Positions 17,327-24,979 of a stretch of 64,000 bases of DNA are shown piece by piece. The stretch comes from JBBPZA01 sp963797015 (GTDB lineage Bacteria > Actinomycetota > Thermoleophilia > Solirubrobacterales > Solirubrobacteraceae): contig CAWCNV010000001.1 of NCBI GenBank assembly GCA_963797015.1, positions 186,001 through 250,000 on the forward strand. Reading direction: 5' to 3'. Position 1 is the first letter of the stretch; the number at the start of each line of letters is the position of its first letter. Below the pieces are notes generated by a model. That model was not told the DNA's origin. It searched no databases and was given only the letters and a program-made list of their open reading frames with translations. The position numbers and the translations under genes were made by a program.

Positions 17327-18098
17327 GGTATCGAGGGTGCCAGGATCATCGAGTCGACCGCTCTCGTGCCCTCGGCAGCAGCGACAACGCTCGCCGCTGG
17401 GATGACCGCCACCGCATCGATATCGGGCGCTGCCGTCGCGGGCGTCACAAATTCCTGTGTAATCAAGCGAAGAAGAAGCAGCAGAAGGCGACGGCGCCAA
17501 AATCGCGCGCTTGTAGCTGTCGCCGCACTTGCGCAAACTCGAGTGATCGGTAGCCGCGCACCCGAGCGGGCTCGAAGCCGCCTTCGATCAAGCCCGGGAC
17601 TGGTCTCGGTCGCAAAACCGCGAAGGGCGCGAACGCACTTCTAAGGAACCTTTTAGTCAGTCGGGATACGCGCGTTCCCTCAACAGTGCGGTCAAGCGCC
17701 TCCAGGACGCGCGAGGCAAAGCCCGGAAGTCCATTCGACGAAGGCACGAGACCTCGCTCGCCTCTCGCCGCGCGTATCGCAGACGAGCCCAAGCTCAGAG
17801 CCGAGCTCGCCCAAACCCGGGAATGGCGGGCCGTCGTCGTTGTCCCGCCCTCCGGCGTCACGACGGCAGCCGAGAAGTTGGCGCTCCGAAGTCGACGCCG
17901 ACTCTACGCCAATTCCAAGCGCCCAATTCCGCCCGTGAGCTCGCGGTGCAAGGACTACGCAACCTGCTGGCTCAGGGTCGACGCTTCACCCTGGCTGAAC
18001 TAATCCAGGACCCCGCGTTGGACCGGGAAGACCGTTACAGCGCGAAGGCTCTCCGTCGGTTCGCTAAGTAAGTCCATCGGAGCGGCGGGTCCCGTACG
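17327..18098. other. 772-bp stretch with no convincing gene
   Basis: This is the region right after the broken transposase. A frame ending at 18071 carries a protein-like last segment (ARELAVQGLRNLLAQGRRFT ... LIQDPALDREDRYSAKALRRFAK) and may be the tail of a decayed gene. The upstream part has Lys/Arg-rich runs in several frames and no clear start. Base composition is more even than in the operons on either side. I consider it a graveyard of the accessory region. Confidence 0.35.
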
Positions 18099-18374
18099 TC
18101 AACCGATATTCGCGTTGCGTGCGACGCGAGCGCAGCCGCTCTGGCCGAGCTCGACGCAGACCGCCGATAGCGCATCGACGTCTATGGCGGCGTTGACAGC
18201 GTCCAAGGCGTGTCGCGCGTGCGTAAGGTCGATGCCCGGACTCTCGACGTAGAGACGGCCAAGCCAGCGCGTAGCCGCTCGTGGGTAGCGCGGATCGTCA
18301 CGGCGACGAACACAAGGGCGAAGAGCGTCTCGAGGGAGGTGCGGCAGTTCGGCGGCGGCGCTCCACGCCAGCAC
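18099..18374 (-). CDS. Small hypothetical protein or remnant
   Basis: A 91-codon frame whose middle looks protein-like: RRRDDPRYPRAATRWLGRLY followed by VESPGIDLTHARHALDAVNA. The pattern of an RY.RAA.RWLGRL helix followed by a Leu/Ala-rich helix recalls short conserved proteins seen near mobile genes in related actinobacteria, but I cannot name the family. A second minus-strand frame from about 18448 (MSRGPRIVPPVLRFEQGEAG) seems to run into it with a shift, so the gene may be frameshifted. Low confidence. Confidence 0.35.
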   Translation of the reverse strand: MLAWSAAAELPHLPRDALRPCVRRRDDPRYPRAATRWLGRLYVESPGIDLTHARHALDAVNAAIDVDALSAVCVELGQSGCARVARNANIG

Positions 18375-18542
18375 GAGGCGTGACGCTCACCGGCTTCGCC
18401 CTGCTCGAAGCGCAGCACCGGCGGGACGATCCGCGGCCCGCGGCTCATGCGGCGAGCGTAGAAGCGCGGCCAAGCCCCATCCCGCGCGCCCAGACGCGCC
18501 CGCGAGGGGGCGAACTCCGCGCGCCGGCGCCCTAGGACGGGG

Positions 18543-19748
18543 GTGGAGGCATCGCGTGACGCCGGGCTGGAGGCACTGGCCGACGGGCTGCGGGCGCGGC
18601 TGGTCGCGGAGGCTCCCGAGCACGGCGCCACGGGGGCGGCGTCGTCGTCGGAGGAGGTCGAGCTTCGCATCCGGTCGCTGGTCGATCGCGAGGCGCGCGT
18701 GCTGGGGGAGCGCGACCGGGCGGAGCTCGCGCGCCTGGTCGCCGAGCGCTCCTTCGGGCTCGGGCCGCTCGAGCCGTTGCTCGCCGACCAGGCGGTCGAC
18801 GAGGTGATGGTCAACGGTCCGGGCATGGTGTGGGTCGAGCGAGGTGGCCGGATCGAGGCCACCGCGGTGCGCTTCGAGGCCGCAGCGGAGCTGCGGCACG
18901 CGATCGAGCGGATCCTCGCGCCGCTCGGGCGCCGCGTGGACGAGGCCGAGCCGCTCGTCGACGCCCGCCTGCCCGACGGCTCGCGCGTGAACGTGATCAT
19001 TCCCCCGCTGGCCCTCGACGGCCCGGTGCTGACGATCCGCCGCTTCCGCCGGCGCGGATTCTCCCCCGACGAGCTCGTCGAGCGCGGGACCCTCACGGCG
19101 CCCCTGCGCGACTTCCTGCGCCGCTGCGTCCGTGCACGCGCCAACGTACTGGTCTCGGGCGGGACCGGCTCGGGCAAGACGACGACGCTCAACGCCCTGT
19201 CGCGGTTCATCCCCGACGGGGAGCGGATCGTGACGATCGAGGATGCGGCCGAGCTGCGCCTGCAGCAGAGCCACGTCGTGCGCCTCGAGGCGCGGCCCGC
19301 CAACGTCGAGGGTCGCGGCGAGGTCACGATCCGCCGCCTGGTCCGCAACGCGCTGCGCATGCGGCCGGACCGCATAGTCGTCGGCGAGGTCCGCGGCGCC
19401 GAGGCGCTGGACATGCTCGCCGCGATGAGCAGCGGCCACGATGGCGGGCTCTCGACCATCCACGCGGGCTCGCCCGAGGAGGCCCTGCGCCGGCTGGAGA
19501 CGCTCGCACTCATGGCCGACGTCGCGCTGCCGCTCGCGGCGGTGCGAGAGCAGGTCGCGGGAGCGATCGACCTGGTCGTCCACCAGCGCCGCGACCGCGA
19601 CGGCGAACGCCGCGTGACCGCGGTCAGCGAGGTCGTTCGCGCCGCCGGAGCCGTCGGCGCCCGCGAGCTCTACGCGCTGCGAGACGGCCGCCCCCGCTGG
19701 CGCGCGGCGCTGACCGACGAGCTGACCGAGAGGCTGGCGGCGGCATGA
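18543..19748 (+). CDS. cpaF: CpaF/TadA-type secretion ATPase
   Basis: This hexameric ATPase powers Tad/Flp pilus assembly at the inner face of the membrane. Visible motifs: the N-terminal helical region with LLADQAVDEVMVNGP, the LPDGSRVN and LTIRRF segments, Walker A GGTGSGKTTTLNAL, the Asp box VTIEDAAELRL, Walker B RIVVGEVRGAEALDML and the His-box region SSGHDGGLSTIHAGSPEEAL. Length 401 is normal. GTG 18543 was chosen as the first start that precedes recognisable protein. It is the first gene of a cpaF-tadB-tadC operon. Its TGA overlaps an ATG that opens one of two tiny duplicated ORFs in the spacer before tadB. Confidence 0.93.
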   Translation: MEASRDAGLEALADGLRARLVAEAPEHGATGAASSSEEVELRIRSLVDREARVLGERDRAELARLVAERSFGLGPLEPLLADQAVDEVMVNGPGMVWVERGGRIEATAVRFEAAAELRHAIERILAPLGRRVDEAEPLVDARLPDGSRVNVIIPPLALDGPVLTIRRFRRRGFSPDELVERGTLTAPLRDFLRRCVRARANVLVSGGTGSGKTTTLNALSRFIPDGERIVTIEDAAELRLQQSHVVRLEARPANVEGRGEVTIRRLVRNALRMRPDRIVVGEVRGAEALDMLAAMSSGHDGGLSTIHAGSPEEALRRLETLALMADVALPLAAVREQVAGAIDLVVHQRRDRDGERRVTAVSEVVRAAGAVGARELYALRDGRPRWRAALTDELTERLAAA

Positions 19749-19860
19749 GCTGCTCGCGGTCCGCTCGCGCCGCCGATCGCCGCCGGGCGGGTGCGGCGGC
19801 GTGAGCCGCTTGCCGTCCGCTCGCGCCGCCGATCGCCGCCGGGCGGGAGCGACCGGATGA
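19745..19860 (+). repeat. Tandem 56-bp duplication forming two 19-codon coupling ORFs
   Basis: The cpaF stop overlaps ATG 19745, which opens MSCSRSARAADRRRAGAAA and ends at TGA 19802-19804. That TGA overlaps GTG 19801, which opens MSRLPSARAADRRRAGATG and ends at TGA 19858-19860, which in turn overlaps tadB ATG 19857. The two units are direct repeats with a period of 56 bp (shared core GTCCGCTCGCGCCGCCGATC at 19759 and 19815). The spacer thus looks like a start region copied twice, with continuous stop-start coupling. Whether the peptides are made is unknown. Confidence 0.65.
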
Positions 19861-20705
19861 GCCGCGCGGAACTGCTCGCCGGCCTCGCCGCCGCCGCCGG
19901 CGTGCTGGCGCTCTGGAACCTGCTCGCCGCGGCTGAGGCGTGGCGGCTCCCCGAGCGGCTCGAGAGCCTGGCCGTGCCGCTGCGCCGGGCGCGCAGCGAG
20001 GGCGCGCTTCCGACCGCGGCCGAGCGGCGGCGACTGGCGCTGGTCGCCGGCGGCTCCCTGCTGGCCGCTGGCTGGCTGCTCGCGGGCCCGGTGGGCGGCG
20101 CGGTGCTGGCGCTGGCGTCGCCGTGGGCGCTGCTCGCACTCGTTCGCGCGCGCAGGCGGCGCTACCTCTCCGAGCTCGAGCGCCAGGCGGCGCTGGTGGC
20201 GCGAACGCTGGCCGACGCGCTCGCGGGCGGCCACTCGATCCGCGGCGCGGTGAGCGAGGCGGCTCGCAGCGCAACCGGCCCGGCAGGGGCCGAGCTGCGC
20301 CGCGCGGCGGCGGCGCTGGAGCTGGGCGAGCCCACCGAGATCGCCCTCGAGCGCCTCCGCCGCCGCGCGGCGGCGCGCCCGTACGACACGATGGTCGCGG
20401 CGATGCTGCTACAGCGCGACGCCGGCGGCGACCTCGCCCGGCTGCTGCGCGGCCTCGCCACGACCCTCGAGGAAGCGCTGCGCCTCGAGGGAGAGGCGCG
20501 CGCGGTCACCGCGCAGGCGCGCTTCACGGGCCTGCTCGTCGCCGTCCTGCCCCTTGGCGCGGCGGCGCTCGCCGAGCTCGGAAGCCCCGGTTACCTCGCG
20601 CGCTTGCTCACCGCACCCCTCACCGCCTGGCTCCTGGGTTGCGCGTTCGCCTTCCAGGCCCTCTCCCTCCTGCTCATCCAGCGCTCGTCGAGGATCCGGG
20701 CGTGA
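19857..20705 (+). CDS. tadB: TadB-like pilus platform protein (T2SSF domain)
   Basis: This is a membrane platform component of the Tad/Flp pilus machine. An N-terminal helix (LLAGLAAAAGVLALWNLLAA), two helices (LALVAGGSLLAAGWLLAGPV and GAVLALASPWALLALV), the cytoplasmic T2SSF helical bundle (ELERQAALVARTLADALAGG ... LLQRDAGGDLARLLRGLATTLEEALRLEGEARAVTAQARFT) and a C-terminal pair of helices fit the family. The ATG at 19857 gives the natural N-terminus; upstream residues belong to the duplicated spacer. It is followed by an 18-codon coupling ORF and tadC. Confidence 0.86.
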   Translation: MSRAELLAGLAAAAGVLALWNLLAAAEAWRLPERLESLAVPLRRARSEGALPTAAERRRLALVAGGSLLAAGWLLAGPVGGAVLALASPWALLALVRARRRRYLSELERQAALVARTLADALAGGHSIRGAVSEAARSATGPAGAELRRAAAALELGEPTEIALERLRRRAAARPYDTMVAAMLLQRDAGGDLARLLRGLATTLEEALRLEGEARAVTAQARFTGLLVAVLPLGAAALAELGSPGYLARLLTAPLTAWLLGCAFAFQALSLLLIQRSSRIRA

Positions 20706-20758
20706 CCCGAAGGAGCGGCGGTGGGGCTGGCGTGGCGGCAGCGGGGATCCGGGCGTGA
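20702..20758 (+). other. 18-codon coupling ORF between tadB and tadC
   Basis: GTG 20702 overlaps the tadB TGA and opens MTRRSGGGAGVAAAGIRA; its TGA (20756-20758) overlaps the tadC GTG. The 17-base string GGATCCGGGCGTGACCC occurs at both junctions, 53 bp apart, so the spacer appears to be a duplicated start region. It probably serves ribosome re-initiation if anything; no peptide function is implied. Confidence 0.5.
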
Positions 20759-21579
20759 CCCCGGCCCTCGTCCTCGCTGCCGCCGCGGGGATCGTCGCCG
20801 CCGCCGGCGTCGTCGAGCTCGCCGCGGCGGGGAGGCCGCGGGCCGGCACGATGCCCGTCGCGGCGGTGGCCGTCCTGGCCGGGCTCGGCCGCCGGCTCGG
20901 GGCTCCGCGGCCGCCGCGCGACCTGGCGACGCGGATCGCCGCGGCCGGTGCACCGCTCGGCCTCGGGGTGACCGACGTGATGGCGGTCAAGGGCGGCAGC
21001 GCGCTGGTCGCGCTGCTCGCCGGAGCTCCGCTCGCAGCCGCGCTCCCCGGCCGCCTGCCGATCCTCGCCGCGCTCGGCCTGCCCGTGCTCGGGTTCCTGG
21101 CGCCGGACCTCGCCCTCGCGCGGCGCATCCGCCGTCGCTCCGCGCAGATGGAGGCCGAGCTCCCGGACCTCCTCGACCTGCTGCGGATAGCGGTCGAGGC
21201 CGGGCTGCCGCTGGGGCGTGCCCTGGCCGAGGTCGGCCGTCGCCACGCGGGCGTCCTTGCCGCCGAGTGGTCGCTCGCCGCCTCACAGATCGGTCTCGGC
21301 GTCCCGCGGGAGCGGGCGATGGCCGCGCTCGCCGGGCGCTGCCCGCTGCCGGGGATCGCGGCGCTCGTCGCCGCGCTCGACCGCGCACAGCGCCACGGTG
21401 CACCGCTCGGCGAGACGCTCGCCGCCCAGGCCACGGAGGCCCGAGCGGAGCGCGCGCGCAGGATCCGCGAGCGCGCCGCGCGCGCCGCGCCGAAGATCCA
21501 GCTCATAGTGGCGCTGCTGCTGGTGCCCTCGGTCCTCCTGCTCGTCGCCGCCGCCCTGCTCGCCTCGCTCGTGCACTGA
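20755..21579 (+). CDS. tadC: TadC-like pilus platform protein (T2SSF domain)
   Basis: This is the second platform protein of the Tad machine. N-terminal helices (ALVLAAAAGIVAAAGVVELA; a pair around ALVALLAGAPLAAALPGRLP) are followed by the T2SSF signature ELPDLLDLLRIAVEAGLPLG-RALAEVGRR, a second helical half ALDRAQRHGAPLGETLAAQA and a C-terminal hydrophobic helix. GTG 20755 overlaps the coupling ORF's TGA. No pilin, prepilin peptidase, TadE or CpaE gene follows; the operon ends here and the next gene is convergent. Confidence 0.86.
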   Translation: MTPALVLAAAAGIVAAAGVVELAAAGRPRAGTMPVAAVAVLAGLGRRLGAPRPPRDLATRIAAAGAPLGLGVTDVMAVKGGSALVALLAGAPLAAALPGRLPILAALGLPVLGFLAPDLALARRIRRRSAQMEAELPDLLDLLRIAVEAGLPLGRALAEVGRRHAGVLAAEWSLAASQIGLGVPRERAMAALAGRCPLPGIAALVAALDRAQRHGAPLGETLAAQATEARAERARRIRERAARAAPKIQLIVALLLVPSVLLLVAAALLASLVH

Positions 21580-21648
21580 CGGTGCGGTCGCCGCGCACGG
21601 GCACGAGGGTCGGGCCCGGCCGGGACCCCGAGCGGCGCAGGCCCGCCC

Positions 21649-23403
21649 CTACACCCCCAGCCCGAACCTGCGGATCCGGTTGCGCGAGGCGTAGACCAGG
21701 TAGGTGAAGGGCGCGAGCAGCGTGCGTGCCCCGCGGTAGGCGCCCCGGCGGGCGAGCGCGGTCTGGTCGAGCACGCGCATCGCTCCGCGGAGGTCGAGGT
21801 AGCTCTCCGGGCGCAGCGTCGGCGCCAGCGCGGCCGAGGCCGAGCGGAATCCGGGCGTAGACCCGAGCTTGCGTGGGGCATCGAGGGCCTCGGCCGCCGT
21901 CGCGCGGCCCAGCGCGGCCACGATCCGGTTGCCGCGCGCGAACAGGTACAGCGGCTCGCGGGCCGTGGAGCGCAGGATCGCGGGACGTTGCCGCGGCAGG
22001 TCGAGCCGGTAGGCAGCCGGGGCGCCCGGCAGCGCCGTCCGGGTGGCGCGCCAGCCGCGCTGGCTGCCCAGAGCGCCCGCCAGGCGCCGCACGGCGGCGC
22101 GGGTGCCCGCCGGGTCGAACGCCTCGATGACCGCGCCGGCCTGCAGCGCGCCCGGGCGCGAGCCGGTCACGAAGATCGCCATCCCGCCAAGCGTGGAGGC
22201 CGTGCGCCGGCTCGCATCCGTCCCGACCAGCCGGCGCGCCTCTCGGGCCAGCGCGTCGAACGGCAGCGCCTGCTGGACGCCCGGATCGAGCACGCCGCCG
22301 AGCCGCTCGCCGAAATCGGGCACGCCGAAGGCCAGCCAGGTTCCGGCCGGCAGCTCGGGCAGCAGCGGCGCCGACAGGGTGGTGAGGCCGGCGCCGGGCG
22401 CCCCCGGCGCCGCCGAGCTGCCCGCGCCGCTCGGCTCGGACGTGCCGCCGTTCGTGGCCACGGGCGGCTTGCCCGCCGAGCCGCCCGACTCACCGGGCGG
22501 CGTGCCGAAATCACCCGGCCCGCCACCCTGGACCTGGCTGGACGACTTCTGGCCGGGCCGCGGGCCGAAGTCGAAGATCAGCGCGCTGGTGTTCGCCGAG
22601 ACGATGCCGACGATCGGGTCGGGATCGGTGATCGAGAGGCGATCGCGAAGCTGCTTGCCGAGCGGCGCGGAGACCAGCGGCGGGCGGAGCAGGTCACCGA
22701 GCGACAGGACGTCGAAGTAGATGAGCCCGAGGTGCTCGCCCTTGATCCGCCCCACGCGCAGGCGGTAACGGTCCGAGCCGGCGAGCGAGTACCCGCGGGC
22801 GGCGCCGATCGCCGCCCGCACGCCGCCCTCGTCGCCGATGACCGCGAAGCCGTCCACGACCGTCGCGGCCGCTCCGTCGGGCCGCACGGCGTAGTCGACG
22901 CCGCGGAACGAGCGCCGGGCGCCGTCCCCCGACGCGTTCACGAGCACGGCCCGTGCCCGCCCCTCGTCGCGCGCCGCCAGCAGCAGCGTGCCCCGCGCCC
23001 GCGGCCCGGCCAGCGCCCGGAAGAACACCCCGGCGCGCGAGCCGATCCAGGGCTCGACCTGCGAGGCGTAGTCGAGCGCGCCCGCGCGCCCGCCCGCGAC
23101 CTGCTTGACCAGCGCCGCAACCCGCGGACCGACCTGGGGGCCGCCCAGCACGCGTGCGAGCAGCGTCCGCAGGTCGCGGCCCTGCTGCCCGCCGGGCTTC
23201 AGCGAGACCTCGGCGAACAGCGCGACGCGCGGCGGCGTGACGCGCGCGGGATCCGTCCCGGTGGCAGCCTCGCCGCCCCGCACGAGCGCGAACGCGAGCA
23301 CGGCGACAGCCAGCGCCAAGACGGCGCCGAGGGCGAGGAGCAGGGGGGAGGAGCGCAACCGGGTCACCGGGACCGCCGGTGAGTGTTGCAAGCGCGCGTG
23401 CAC
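21649..23403 (-). CDS. DUF3352-like membrane-anchored protein
   Basis: One N-terminal helix (SPLLLALGAVLALAVAVLAFALV) anchors a large extracytoplasmic region. It has the DUF3352 style: PPRVALFAEVSLKPGGQQG, VEPWIGSRAGVFFRAL, YAVRPDGAAATVVDGFAVIG and LPAGTWLAFGVPDFGERL, with two repeats of about 200 residues and a Gly/Ser/Pro-rich linker (about residues 300-350). A GTG 12 codons downstream (23367) is an alternative start. Family function is unknown; the gene is often close to cell-wall or division genes. It is divergent from mraZ with a shared 198-bp intergenic region. A second, similar gene lies at the other end of the window (62616). Confidence 0.78.
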   Translation of the reverse strand: MHARLQHSPAVPVTRLRSSPLLLALGAVLALAVAVLAFALVRGGEAATGTDPARVTPPRVALFAEVSLKPGGQQGRDLRTLLARVLGGPQVGPRVAALVKQVAGGRAGALDYASQVEPWIGSRAGVFFRALAGPRARGTLLLAARDEGRARAVLVNASGDGARRSFRGVDYAVRPDGAAATVVDGFAVIGDEGGVRAAIGAARGYSLAGSDRYRLRVGRIKGEHLGLIYFDVLSLGDLLRPPLVSAPLGKQLRDRLSITDPDPIVGIVSANTSALIFDFGPRPGQKSSSQVQGGGPGDFGTPPGESGGSAGKPPVATNGGTSEPSGAGSSAAPGAPGAGLTTLSAPLLPELPAGTWLAFGVPDFGERLGGVLDPGVQQALPFDALAREARRLVGTDASRRTASTLGGMAIFVTGSRPGALQAGAVIEAFDPAGTRAAVRRLAGALGSQRGWRATRTALPGAPAAYRLDLPRQRPAILRSTAREPLYLFARGNRIVAALGRATAAEALDAPRKLGSTPGFRSASAALAPTLRPESYLDLRGAMRVLDQTALARRGAYRGARTLLAPFTYLVYASRNRIRRFGLGV

Positions 23404-23465
23404 GGCGACCGCACCCCCAACTCACCGCTCCGGACGCGCGATCGTGGGGCGCGAAGGACCGATTG

Positions 23466-23516
23466 TGGGCTGTCGTGCAGAAAGGTGTTGCAAAGTGGGG
23501 ACAAGTGGGATACGGT
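23466..23516 (+). promoter_or_regulatory. mraZ promoter overlapped by phased MraZ operator
   Basis: Five pentamers begin exactly 10 bp apart: TGGGC (23466), TGCAG (23476), TGTTG (23486), TGGGG (23496) and TGGGA (23506). MraZ is known to bind TGGGN direct repeats spaced by five bases; three of the five fit fully. The same bases hold a sigma-A-like promoter, TTGCAA (23488-23493), 17-bp spacer, TACGGT (23511-23516). Binding would cover the -35 element and spacer, as expected for autorepression of the dcw cluster. Confidence 0.72.
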
Positions 23517-23530
23517 CCCGCCCGGCTGTC

Positions 23531-23573
23531 GAACCGGGGTGGCGGAGCTCCTCCCACTCCGCCACCTCGGTTC
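23531..23573 (+). promoter_or_regulatory. 17-bp hairpin in the mraZ leader
   Basis: Arms GAACCGGGGTGGCGGAG (23531-23547) and CTCCGCCACCTCGGTTC (23557-23573) pair over 17 positions with one G-U pair and a 9-base loop. It lies between the predicted promoter and the mraZ start, 28 bases before the TTG. There is no T-run, so it is not a classical terminator. It may slow ribosome loading, stabilise the long mRNA or mark a processing site. Confidence 0.55.
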
Positions 23574-23601
23574 AGCTTCAGACCACTACAGAAACCCTCC
23601 C

Positions 23602-24036
23602 TTGGTCTTCCGCGGTGCCTTCGACTACACGCTCGACGCCAAGAACCGCCTCACGGTCCCGGCGAAGTTCCGCGCCGCGCTCTCCGAAGGCATGGTTCTC
23701 GCCAAGGGCTTCGACCCCTGCGTCGCGATCTGGCGCCCGGAGGACTACGAGCGCTTCATCGAAAGGTCGCTCGAGGGGGTGAACCCGATCGCGGGAAAGC
23801 GTCGACAGCTCGAGCGCTTCCTGTGGGCGAACAGCTTCGACTCGGAGCTCGACGGCGCCGGCCGCGTGGGGATGCCGCCCAAGCTGATGGAGTACGCCGG
23901 CCTGGCCAAGGAGGTCGTGGTCACGGGCTCCGGCAACCGCATCGAGGTCTGGGACCGCGTCGCGTGGAACGCCTACGAAGCCGACCTGACTGCTGACATC
24001 TCCGACATCGCCGAGAGCATTGTCCATCCTGCTTGA
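23602..24036 (+). CDS. mraZ: Transcriptional regulator MraZ
   Basis: MraZ is a two-lobed AbrB-like DNA-binding protein that represses its own cluster. Visible: VFRGAFDYTLDAKNRLTVPAKFR with the DAKNRL signature, then the second lobe ELDGAGRVGMPPKLMEYAGL and VVTGSGNRIEVWD. The TTG at 23602 places the start where the family begins; no good Shine-Dalgarno sequence is present, and the 5' leader would be about 80 nt with a strong hairpin. It is the first gene of the division cluster, with rsmH one base downstream. Confidence 0.92.
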   Translation: MVFRGAFDYTLDAKNRLTVPAKFRAALSEGMVLAKGFDPCVAIWRPEDYERFIERSLEGVNPIAGKRRQLERFLWANSFDSELDGAGRVGMPPKLMEYAGLAKEVVVTGSGNRIEVWDRVAWNAYEADLTADISDIAESIVHPA

Positions 24037-24037
24037 C

Positions 24038-24979
24038 ATGTCACACGTCCACGTCCCGGTGCTCGCGGGGGAGCTCATCGAGGTGCTCGACCCGCAGCCT
24101 GGGCAGATCGCGGTCGATTGCACGGTCGGCGGCGGCGGGCACGGCCGGCTGGTCGCCGACCTGCTCGGTAGTGGCGGAACGCTGATCGGCATCGACCGCG
24201 ACCCCGTGGCCGAGGAGCGCTTCGCGGAGCTCGCGGCTCAGGTGCCGTGCTCCACGCGCTTTGAGCGCGGCCCGTTCTCGGAGGGCCTCGGGGAGCTGCT
24301 GGCCGAGGGCCTGCGCGCCGACCTCGTCTACCTCGACCTCGGCGTCTCCTCGATGCAGGTCGACACGCGCGAGCGCGGCTTCTCCTACGCCTACGACGCG
24401 CCGCTGGACATGCGCATGGACCCCGACCAGGAGCTCTCGGCGCTCGAGGTGGTGGCGGAGTGGGACGAGCGCCGGCTCGCCCGCGTGCTGCGCGAATACG
24501 GCGAGGAGCGCTATGCCGGCCCGATCGCGCGCGCGATCGTCCGCCGCCGCGCGCGCCGCCCGATCGAGACCACCGGCGAGCTGGTGGACGTGATCTCCTC
24601 GGCGATGCCGGCCCGCGCCCGCTTCGCCGGCGGCCATCCGGCCAAGCGCTCGTTCCAGGCGATCCGCATCGCGGTCAACGGCGAGCTGGACGAGCTCGAC
24701 CGCGCGCTCCCGGCCGCGTGGGAGCTCCTCGCGCCCGGCGGTCGGCTGGCCGTGATCTCGTTCCATTCGCTCGAGGATCGCCGCGTCAAGCGCTTCCTGG
24801 CCGACCGCGCGCGCGGTTGCATCTGCCCGCCCGATCTTCCCGTGTGCGCCTGCGGGCGCACACCCCAGGCCGAGCTGCTGAGCCGCCGCGCGGTGGCGCC
24901 GAGCCCGGGCGAGGTGGCCCACAACCCGCGCTCGCGGCCGGCGCGATTGCGCGCGGCGCGCAAGCTGGAGGGGATCTAG
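24038..24979 (+). CDS. rsmH: 16S rRNA (cytosine-1402 N4) methyltransferase
   Basis: RsmH (MraW) methylates C1402 in the ribosomal P site using SAM. Motifs: HVPVLAGELIEVL, DCTVGGGGHGRL (SAM-binding), GIDRDPVA, YLDLGVSSMQ, RGFSYAYDAPLDMRMD, HPAKRSFQAIRIAVNGEL, GGRLAVISFHSLEDRRVKRF and the C-terminal Cys cluster CICPPDLPVCACG. The ATG at 24038 lies one base after the mraZ stop. Length 313 is typical. Its TAG shares a base with the ftsL GTG. Confidence 0.95.
   Translation: MSHVHVPVLAGELIEVLDPQPGQIAVDCTVGGGGHGRLVADLLGSGGTLIGIDRDPVAEERFAELAAQVPCSTRFERGPFSEGLGELLAEGLRADLVYLDLGVSSMQVDTRERGFSYAYDAPLDMRMDPDQELSALEVVAEWDERRLARVLREYGEERYAGPIARAIVRRRARRPIETTGELVDVISSAMPARARFAGGHPAKRSFQAIRIAVNGELDELDRALPAAWELLAPGGRLAVISFHSLEDRRVKRFLADRARGCICPPDLPVCACGRTPQAELLSRRAVAPSPGEVAHNPRSRPARLRAARKLEGI

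Noticed and set aside
17463..17861. 132-codon minus-strand frame behind the IS256 remnant
   Set aside because: No start signal, no motif, and codon character unlike the genes around it.
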